A stretch of 64,000 nucleotides of DNA from Myxococcota bacterium. Its GTDB lineage: Bacteria; Myxococcota_A; UBA9160; SMWR01. Shown one piece after another: positions 57,709 through 64,000 of the stretch; the stretch's first letter is position 1, and each line of letters opens with the position of its first letter. Position numbers and translations under genes: made by a program. The notes beneath the pieces are model-generated. The model saw nothing but the letters and a program-made list of their open reading frames with translations, was not told the origin of the DNA and searched no databases. The stretch spans positions 62,001 through 126,000 of the forward strand of contig JBCCEW010000012.1 of the NCBI GenBank assembly GCA_039030075.1, read 5' to 3'.

Positions 57709-58814
57709 TGGAGACTCACGCGCTCGCCGATCGCGAGGCCGTCGACGATCTGGACGAGATCGCCGTCGACGACGCCGACGGACACGAACCTGCGCTCGTC
57801 CTCGTTCACACTGGCGTCGTCACCGACGATCTCGACGTAGATGTCCTCGCCGACGTAGCGCAGCGCGGTCTCCGGAACGACGATCGCCGCGTCGATGCTC
57901 TCGGCGACGATCTCGGCGTCGGCCGACATGCGCGCCTTGAGGAGATCCGCATCCGCGTCAGTGATCTCGACCTCGATCTCGAAGTAGGTGACGTTCTCCA
58001 CCCGTTCGCCCATCGGCGCGATGTCACGCACGGTCCCTTCGAAGCTGCGCCCTCGGTATGCCTCGGTGCGGACGCGTGCCGACTGACCCACCGCGATTCG
58101 CGAGATCTCGTTCTCGTCGACGGAGCCCGTCATGTGCAGGCGTTCGGTTTCGGCGAGGACCAGCAGGACGGTTCCGCCGTTGACGGACGTCACGGGAGAG
58201 ACGGCGGCCCCGACCTTGACGTGCACGTCGAGTACGCGACCCGAGATCGGAGACCGCACCGTGGCGTAGCGGAGCTGAACGGAGAGCTCTTGCAGGCTGG
58301 CGCGCGCACTGGCGAGGCGCGCCGAGGCTCCCTCGAGGTCTGCCCGCGCTTCGTCCTGCTGGCTGTCCGAAGCCGCGCCGCGGGCGCGCAATCGCTCTGC
58401 GCGTTGCTTCGCGATCTCGGCGTAGTGGAGCTCGACCTCGGCACTCTTGACCTGTGCCCGCGCTCGCGCGACCTGACTCTCGAGGAGCTCACGTTCGATC
58501 TCGACGAGTGCGTCGCCGGCTTCGATGGTATCGCCGCGCTCGACGTTGATGGCCTCGATGATGCCGGCGACGCGGGGTCGTACCTCGACTTCGCCGGCGG
58601 GTTCGATCGTACCCGTCGCCATCACGATGCGTTCGATGTCGCGCTGCTCGGCCGCGGCCGTCGTGACCGGCGTGGACTCCGTCGGACTGCTGCACGCGGC
58701 CGCGACGAGCGCGAGGCAGACGACGAGACCGACGATCCGGGGGCGGGCCGCGCAGGCCGTGGCGTGCCCGGGATCGATCGGCCGTGACGAAGGGAGGAGG
58801 GGGGGCACGTGCAT
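57705..58814 (-). CDS. periplasmic adaptor (HlyD/MacA-type) lipoprotein
   Basis: 369 aa. An N-terminal signal ends LVAAAC (lipoprotein Cys about 41). RVAGIIEAINVERGDTIEAGDALVEIE (biotinyl-lipoyl half), a coiled-coil hairpin RARAQVKSAEVELHYAEIAKQRAERLRARGAASDSQQDEARADLEGASARLASARASLQEL, the second half RSPISGRVLDVHVKVGAAV, and barrel segments follow, as in MacA. It bridges the inner-membrane permease to an outer-membrane channel, which is not in the window. Start codon uncertain; ATG 58814 is the first in frame near the signal. First gene of the four-gene exporter operon. Confidence 0.85.
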   Translation of the reverse strand: MHVPPLLPSSRPIDPGHATACAARPRIVGLVVCLALVAAACSSPTESTPVTTAAAEQRDIERIVMATGTIEPAGEVEVRPRVAGIIEAINVERGDTIEAGDALVEIERELLESQVARARAQVKSAEVELHYAEIAKQRAERLRARGAASDSQQDEARADLEGASARLASARASLQELSVQLRYATVRSPISGRVLDVHVKVGAAVSPVTSVNGGTVLLVLAETERLHMTGSVDENEISRIAVGQSARVRTEAYRGRSFEGTVRDIAPMGERVENVTYFEIEVEITDADADLLKARMSADAEIVAESIDAAIVVPETALRYVGEDIYVEIVGDDASVNEDERRFVSVGVVDGDLVQIVDGLAIGERVSLQ

Positions 58815-59032
58815 CGGGATCGTTCCGAGAGGTCGTCTCCCCCGACCGCGCGCGCAACGATCGCAGCGAACGATGGGGGAGGTGTTCGCGGCACCATATC
58901 GCTCCTCCGCGAAAACGCGACCGTCGGCTTGCGAGCGAACGGTCGACGCGGTTCCACTGCGATGGTGCGCCGCGGCGTCTCCGGATCTCGGAGAGGGCTG
59001 TGATAGGCTCCGCCGCTCTTCAGGACGACTCC

Positions 59033-59812
59033 ATGCCGCACGATCTCGACGACCGCTGGTTCTGGCGCCCTCGCCCGCGCCCCGACGCCCGGTTTCGGCT
59101 CTTCTGTTTCCCTTTCGCCGGCGGAGGGCCACGTGCCTTTCAGGGCTGGGACGGCTGGCTCGATCCGGACTGCGAGCTCGTCGGCGTGCGGCTCCCGGGG
59201 CGCGAGAGCCGCATCGGAGAACCCGCCTACTCCGACTGGAAGACGCTGCTCGAAGACACCGAAGCCGTGCTCGACCCCTGGCTCGACCGGCCTTTCGCGT
59301 TGTTCGGCCACAGCTTTGGTGCCCAGGTCGCGTTTCGTCTCGCGGCGCGTTGGGCGAATCAGCCCGGTCGTCTGCTGCGTGGCCTGGGGGTGTCAGGTTG
59401 CGCGCCACCCCACCGCGTTCGCGAGGAGCGTCGCATTTCGGATCTCGATCGCGACGCGTTCTTCGCCACGCTGGTGCGCATGGGCGGCATGCCGCCGGAG
59501 GCGATCGCGAACGAAGCGTTCAAGACCCTCTTCGAACCCACCCTGCGCGCCGACATGCGACTCGCCGAAGGGTGGCCGGCACTCGAGGCGACACAGGTGT
59601 CGGTTCCGATCGCCGCTTCCGCCGGCATTCGCGATCGCATGGCCCTGCCCGACGCCGTCGAAGAGTGGTCGCAGTACACCGAGAGCGGTTTCTCGTTCAC
59701 GGTGGTCGACGGCGCGCATTTCTTCCTCCGCGAGCAGGCCAGTCGGCTGGTCCCGAGCGTGAGCGCGCTACTCCGGGAGCCGGGCGCGTGGGGCGCCGTC
59801 GGCGGCGGATGA
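59033..59812 (+). CDS. type II thioesterase (alpha/beta hydrolase)
   Basis: 259 aa. LFCFPFAGGGPRAFQGWDGWL (oxyanion region), VRLPGRESRIGEPAY, nucleophile elbow FGHSFGAQVAF (Ser 94), base His in VDGAHFFLREQ. Matches editing thioesterases (RifR/GrsT-type) found beside PKS or NRPS genes; they release misprimed or stalled acyl groups from carrier proteins. It is divergent from the exporter operon and 186 bp upstream of the polyketide synthase on the same strand. ATG 59033 has no strong ribosome site but begins at the conserved family start. Confidence 0.85.
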   Translation: MPHDLDDRWFWRPRPRPDARFRLFCFPFAGGGPRAFQGWDGWLDPDCELVGVRLPGRESRIGEPAYSDWKTLLEDTEAVLDPWLDRPFALFGHSFGAQVAFRLAARWANQPGRLLRGLGVSGCAPPHRVREERRISDLDRDAFFATLVRMGGMPPEAIANEAFKTLFEPTLRADMRLAEGWPALEATQVSVPIAASAGIRDRMALPDAVEEWSQYTESGFSFTVVDGAHFFLREQASRLVPSVSALLREPGAWGAVGGG

Positions 59813-59872
59813 GGCGACCGGCGGCGCACGTCGCCCCGGGCCCGTGATCCCGTAGGTCCCTGAAAGAACAAC

Positions 59873-59889
59873 GGAAAACCTTGTTTTCC
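59873..59889. promoter_or_regulatory. palindrome 7-3-7 upstream of the PKS
   Basis: GGAAAAC-CTT-GTTTTCC is a perfect inverted repeat in the thioesterase/PKS gap. The A/T-rich arms contrast with the surrounding GC-rich DNA. Could be an operator or a hairpin at the end of the thioesterase transcript. Confidence 0.45.
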
Positions 59890-59924
59890 CGTGGGGGGTC
59901 CCGGCTCGCAGCAGCCTTAGTGAT

Positions 59925-59943
59925 ATTGAAATTCGTTTTCAAT
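59925..59943. promoter_or_regulatory. Fur-box-like palindrome upstream of the PKS
   Basis: ATTGAAA-TTCGT-TTTCAAT, perfect 7-bp arms. The inner TGAAATTCGTTTTCA agrees with a Fur 7-1-7 half-site pattern at about ten of fourteen positions, suggesting iron control, though other dimeric regulators are possible. It ends just before the candidate upstream ATG at 59942. Confidence 0.35.
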
Positions 59944-59998
59944 GGGCTACTCATTGGCGCGCAATCCGCCCCTCCCGACGTCCCGCCAGTTCCCCCCA

Positions 59999-62900
59999 AT
60001 GACCACCCTCCGTCGAGCCGACCTCTCCACGCCGAAGCTCGCCCTCGCGTCCCGCGAGCGCGTCGGCGCTGCCCTGCCCTGGGTGCGCTCCGAACCGATC
60101 GCGGTCGTCGGCATCGGCTGCCGGTTTCCCGGTGCGGAGGGGCCGGAGGGCTTCCTCCACCTGCTGCGCGAGGGCATCGACGCGGTGGGCGAACTTCCGA
60201 ACGAGCGCTGGGACCGCGAGCGCTATTACGACCCGGATCCGGACGCCCCGGGCAAGACCTATGTCACGCGCGGCGGGTACCTCGAGGACATCGCGGGTTT
60301 CGACGCTGCGCGCTTCGGGATCGCGCCGATCGAAGCGCTGCGGATGGACCCGCAGCAGCGCCTCTTGCTCGAAGTCGGCTGGCACGCGCTGGAGCACGCG
60401 TCCATCGCGCCCGAATCGCTCTACGGCGCCAAGGCGGGTGTCTTCTTCGGGATCAGCAGCTTCGACTACGCGAGTGTGCTCCGGCAACGAACGCCGATCG
60501 AGGAACTCGACGGCTACGTCGCCACCGGGAACGCCTTCAGCGTCGCCGCAGGACGCGTGTCCTACGCCCTGGGTCTCACGGGGCCGAGCCTGGCCGTCGA
60601 TACCGCTTGCTCCTCGTCGCTCGTGTCGGTCCATCTCGCGATGCAGAGTCTGCGTCTCCGCGAATGCGAGGTCGCGCTGGCCGGCGGGGTCAACCTGCTG
60701 CTGCAGCCCGAATCGACCATCAACTTCGCGAAGGCGCGGATGCTGGCGCCCGACGGCCACATCAAGGCCTTCGATGCGCGCGCCGACGGGTTCGTGCGCG
60801 GCGAAGGCTGCGGCGTCGTCGTGCTGAAGCGGCTCTCCGACGCACTGGCCGCTGGCGACGACGTCTGGGCGGTCTTGCGTGGCTCCGCGGTCAATCAAGA
60901 CGGTGCGTCCAGCGGCTTGACCGCGCCGAATGGAACCGCCCAGCGCGAGGTGATCCGCGCTGCGCTCGAAGGCGCGGGTGTCGAGGCCGCGCAGGTGGGG
61001 TTCGTCGAGGGGCACGGCACCGGCACGGCGCTGGGAGACCCGATCGAACTGGGCGCGCTTGCCGAGGTCTACGGGAGCAGCCGTTCGGAGCATCCGCTCC
61101 AGATCGGATCGGTCAAAGCGAGCATCGGCCACCTCGAGAGCGCCGCTGGCATCGCGGGCCTGATCAAGGCGGTGCTGACCCTGCGCTTCCGCGAGATCCC
61201 CGGGCAGCTGCACTTCGACACGCCCAGTCCCCACATCGACTGGGAGCATTCCGGCCTCGAGGTGGTTCGCGAACGCCGTCCCTTCACCCCGATCGACGGG
61301 CGTCGCCTGGCGGGTGTGAGCTCGTTCGGTTTCAGCGGCACGAACGCCCACGTGCTCCTCGAGGCGGCACCAGAAATTCGTCCGGAAGAAACCCGTACGA
61401 GCGGACCGCACACCCTCGTGCTCGGCGCGCGCGATGCGGCCCGGGTCGATGCGCTCGCCGAGGTGTGGGCCGAGGGGCTCGAGGGCGCGTCCGAGGACAC
61501 GGTGCCGGCGCTCGTGCGCACCGCATGGGCGGGGCGCGATCGCGGGCCCGAGCGTCTCGCCGTCAGTGGCGCCGACGGCACCGAACTCGCGACCCAGCTG
61601 CGGGCCGCGCTCGCCGGAACCGCGCGAACCGGCGTCGCACGCGGGCGCGTGCGCAACGGTTCGGCGGCCGGGAAGTTGGGGTTCCTCTTCTCGGGCCAGG
61701 GCTCCGCGTGGGTCGGCCTGGGTCTCGAGCTGCGCGAGCGCGAGCCTGTGTTCGCCGAGGTGATCGAGCGCTGCGCTGCCGTCCTCGGAGAGCGCGCTTG
61801 GCTCGACCCGGGTCGTGTCGCTGCTGACGCCGTCATCGACACGGGCGACGCGCAGCCCGCGCTCTTCGCGTTCGAGGTCGCGATGGCGGAGCTCCTTCGC
61901 TCGAGAGGCCTCGAGCCCGACTACCTGCTCGGACACAGCGTCGGCGAGCTGGCCGCGGCGTGCGTCGCCGGGGTGATCGAGCTGAAGGACGCGGCGCGGC
62001 TCGTGCGGATTCGTGCCGACGGGATGTCCGCCCTTCCGTCGGGCGGCAAGATGGTCGCGCTCACCGCCGACCCGGCGCGTGTAGAGCACGCGGTGCGCGG
62101 CGCCGGAACCCAGGTTTCGATCGCCGCCTACAACGGGCCACGACAGGTGGTGGTGTCGGGCGCGGGCGACGCCGTCGATGCCTTCGTCGCCTCCCTGGAA
62201 GTCGACGACGCCCGGGCACTCGCCGTATCCCACGCATTCCACTCGGTCCTCATGGAGCCAGCGCTCGACGCCCTGAGCGCGGCAGTTGCCGAGATCGAAT
62301 TCCAGCCGCCGCGCATTCCGCTGGTCTCCAGTCGCTCGGGCGCGCTCGCCGGGTCCGAGATCGGACGACCGGACCATTGGGTGCGGCAGCTGCGCGAGCC
62401 CGTTCGTTTCGCCGACGCCGTCGATGCACTCTGGACGGCCGGCGTTCAGGAGTTCGTCGAGGTCGGCCCCGGCGCGGCTCTGGTGGGACTCACGCGGGAG
62501 ATCCTGGCGGACGACCCGAGCGTGATGGCGATTCCGACCGCCACCCGGCGCCGCGGCGAGCTGCGCTCGCTGTCCGACGCGGTGGGTGCGCTGGCCGTGC
62601 GCCGCGCCGATCGCGACCTCACACCGTGGCTCGGCGAGGGGCCGCGGACCGCCGAAGCACCGCGCACCCCCTTCGAACACACTCGAGTCTGGCCGCTCGA
62701 AATCGAGGGCGAATCGCTCGGGCCGGCGGCGCCGCCCTCGCGGGGCGAGCGGCGTCCCGTCGACGCGTGGGGCTGGACGCCCAGCGTCCGTCGCCTCGGT
62801 GCTCCGACTCCCGTCGCGGAACCCGACGGGCCGATCGTGGTCCTGGGCGATGGCGGTGCCGACGCCGTCGCCGAGGTCTTCGAAACCCGAGGCGTCGCCT

Positions 62901-64000
62901 CCCTGCGGGCCGCTCTGGGCGAACCGCTCGCCGAGCGATTGGCGGAGCACTGCGGACCGGACGTCGCCGAGGACGGTCCGCCGCTGCAGCTCGTGATCGT
63001 TTCTCCGAATACCGCTTCGACCGCATGGGCGGCGCCGTTGGCACGCGAGTTCGCAGGAGCGCAACGGGAGATCCGTGTTTCGATCCTCACGTCGGGCGCG
63101 GTCGAGGTGACGGGCAGCGAGACCCTCGATGCGCCGGGCACCGCCGCCGCGGCGGTCGCGTTCGTGCTCGGGCAAGAGATCGCGACCGCACGCACGCGTC
63201 ACTTCGATCTCGACCCCGCCGCTTCGGATCTGCCGGCGTCGCTGTTCGACGATCTGCTCGCGACGGACGCCGGAGACACACCCCGGGTCGTGGCCTATCG
63301 GGGTTCGCATCGTTGGGCCGTGGACTACGCCCCGGCCGCGTTGGGGAACCCGGTGGACGTCGAGGCCGACTCGAACCACGCCTCGGGCGATTCGATCGTC
63401 CTGGTCGGGCGGCTGGCCGGCGGCCTCGGGGAGCGCATCGCCGGCCATCTCCTGCGGCGCGGCGCCACGCGCGTCGTGGTGGTCGGCCCAGGCATGGAGG
63501 CCGATCCCGAGCAGAGCGCTGCGTTGGAGCGTCTGCGCGCAAGCGCGGGTGACGATGCACGGGTGGCGGCGCACTCGGCCGACATCGGCGATCCCGAGTT
63601 GCTGTCGGTCGCGCTCCAGAAGGTCCACGCGCAGTACGGGCCGGTGGACGGTGTGGTGCACGTCGGCGCGAGCGGTCGACCCGAGATCGCGCGGCTGCTG
63701 CTGCAGGACGAGCGCGAAACGACCCGGGCGATCGCCCGCGAGCGGGTGAAGGGTCTGCCCGCCCTCGCGAAGGCGCTCGAAGGCTGGACGCCGCGCTACG
63801 TCCTCGTCGTGTCGTCCTTCGCGGCCCACGTCGGTGGCATCGGCTTCGGCGACTACGCGGCGGCGACGGCCTTCACCGAGACCTTCGTGCGACAGCACGC
63901 GCGCTCGACGGACGTGCCCTGGTCGACGGTTTCTTTCGAGGCGCTCGCGGAGGAGCTCGGGCACGGTGTCGATCGGCTCGACGAAGGCAGCGGCCTGCGC
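59999..64000 (+). CDS. modular type I polyketide synthase, KS-AT-KR, cut by window end
   Basis: 1334 codons without a stop to the window edge. KS: PIAVVGIGCRFPGAEGPEGFLHLLREG, DTACSSSLVSVHLA (Cys 204), GHGTGTALGDPIE (His 339), ASIGHLESAAG (His 378). AT (from about 555): LLGHSVGELAAACVAG (Ser 647) and HAFHS (745-748), the malonyl-CoA pattern. There is no dehydratase between AT and KR. A KR-like region begins near residue 1133 (LVGRLAGGLGERIAGHLLRRGA), with SSFAAHVGGIGFGDYAAATAF (Tyr 1286). ATG 59999 lacks a Shine-Dalgarno; an in-frame ATG at 59942 also exists. The carrier protein and rest lie outside. Confidence 0.9.
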   Translation, partial: MTTLRRADLSTPKLALASRERVGAALPWVRSEPIAVVGIGCRFPGAEGPEGFLHLLREGIDAVGELPNERWDRERYYDPDPDAPGKTYVTRGGYLEDIAGFDAARFGIAPIEALRMDPQQRLLLEVGWHALEHASIAPESLYGAKAGVFFGISSFDYASVLRQRTPIEELDGYVATGNAFSVAAGRVSYALGLTGPSLAVDTACSSSLVSVHLAMQSLRLRECEVALAGGVNLLLQPESTINFAKARMLAPDGHIKAFDARADGFVRGEGCGVVVLKRLSDALAAGDDVWAVLRGSAVNQDGASSGLTAPNGTAQREVIRAALEGAGVEAAQVGFVEGHGTGTALGDPIELGALAEVYGSSRSEHPLQIGSVKASIGHLESAAGIAGLIKAVLTLRFREIPGQLHFDTPSPHIDWEHSGLEVVRERRPFTPIDGRRLAGVSSFGFSGTNAHVLLEAAPEIRPEETRTSGPHTLVLGARDAARVDALAEVWAEGLEGASEDTVPALVRTAWAGRDRGPERLAVSGADGTELATQLRAALAGTARTGVARGRVRNGSAAGKLGFLFSGQGSAWVGLGLELREREPVFAEVIERCAAVLGERAWLDPGRVAADAVIDTGDAQPALFAFEVAMAELLRSRGLEPDYLLGHSVGELAAACVAGVIELKDAARLVRIRADGMSALPSGGKMVALTADPARVEHAVRGAGTQVSIAAYNGPRQVVVSGAGDAVDAFVASLEVDDARALAVSHAFHSVLMEPALDALSAAVAEIEFQPPRIPLVSSRSGALAGSEIGRPDHWVRQLREPVRFADAVDALWTAGVQEFVEVGPGAALVGLTREILADDPSVMAIPTATRRRGELRSLSDAVGALAVRRADRDLTPWLGEGPRTAEAPRTPFEHTRVWPLEIEGESLGPAAPPSRGERRPVDAWGWTPSVRRLGAPTPVAEPDGPIVVLGDGGADAVAEVFETRGVASLRAALGEPLAERLAEHCGPDVAEDGPPLQLVIVSPNTASTAWAAPLAREFAGAQREIRVSILTSGAVEVTGSETLDAPGTAAAAVAFVLGQEIATARTRHFDLDPAASDLPASLFDDLLATDAGDTPRVVAYRGSHRWAVDYAPAALGNPVDVEADSNHASGDSIVLVGRLAGGLGERIAGHLLRRGATRVVVVGPGMEADPEQSAALERLRASAGDDARVAAHSADIGDPELLSVALQKVHAQYGPVDGVVHVGASGRPEIARLLLQDERETTRAIARERVKGLPALAKALEGWTPRYVLVVSSFAAHVGGIGFGDYAAATAFTETFVRQHARSTDVPWSTVSFEALAEELGHGVDRLDEGSGLR

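Noticed and set aside
59951-63964. A long open minus-strand frame of more than 1300 codons opposite the PKS
   Set aside because: It is Arg/Gly/Ala-rich with no domain and is the antisense shadow of the polyketide synthase in GC-rich DNA.
1-64000. CRISPR array, tRNA, rRNA, transposase or prophage genes
   Set aside because: No spaced direct repeats, no conserved tRNA T-arm/acceptor arrangement and no recombinase or phage proteins were seen on either strand.

Overview
The window is very GC-rich chromosomal DNA with densely packed genes, many ATGA/GTGA/TTGA start-stop overlaps and frequent GTG/TTG starts. Gene content suggests a free-living Gram-negative bacterium. It has many lipoproteins, PEP-CTERM (exosortase-sorted) proteins, an F420-type LLM enzyme, several glutathione S-transferases, a haloalkane dehalogenase, a CarH/LitR-like B12 light sensor, a NrsF/ECF sigma pair, a probable selenoprotein and a modular type I polyketide synthase. 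This mix fits Myxococcota or another former deltaproteobacterial lineage best. That is inference; there is no rRNA or marker gene here. I saw no tRNA, rRNA, CRISPR array, transposase or prophage gene.

Layout. 1-15.5 kb: catabolic and detoxification genes (FAD oxidoreductase, NUDIX, VOC, AhpD-like, LLM oxidoreductase, DsbA/HCCA isomerase, GST with a divergent TetR regulator), an arginyltransferase-like protein, a sterol-desaturase-like hydroxylase, S-formylglutathione hydrolase, a PEP-CTERM protein, an SF2 helicase, an MBL hydrolase and an SDR. 15.6-18.6 kb: a CarH-type regulator divergent from two tiny membrane proteins and a WS/DGAT-like acyltransferase, across an unusually AT-rich intergenic region with repeated operator-like palindromes. 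18.6-21.2 kb: three overlapping lipoprotein genes, one an M48 peptidase whose zinc motif is altered. 21.4-31.7 kb: aldehyde dehydrogenase, an old-yellow-enzyme/dienoyl-CoA-reductase-like protein, then acyl-CoA synthetase, haloalkane dehalogenase, GST and a TetR regulator. 31.8-37.3 kb: a secreted beta-propeller, an ECF sigma/NrsF pair with recognisable divergent promoters, and two glycosyltransferases. 37.2-45.3 kb: a frameshifted SDR, a histidine kinase, a hydrolase, an SDR, a methyltransferase, a winged-helix/TPR-like regulator, and a TetR regulator beside a 22-bp inverted repeat. 45.5-53.2 kb: lipoprotein plus S9 peptidase, then a leftward operon containing a redoxin gene with an in-frame TGA at the active-site cysteine position followed by a SECIS-like hairpin. 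53.3-64 kb: a GDSL esterase, a MacAB-type ABC exporter (four overlapping genes), a type II thioesterase and the start of a KS-AT-KR polyketide synthase that leaves the window.

The strongest candidate for something new is the selenoprotein at 49408-50631. It fuses a UxxC peroxiredoxin-like domain to a DsbD-alpha-like domain and is translationally coupled to a long GST-like protein and a GH1 glucosidase. Next are the B12-photoreceptor locus, the sigma/NrsF promoter pair, and two proteins (M48 and WS/DGAT) that keep the fold but lack a key catalytic residue.
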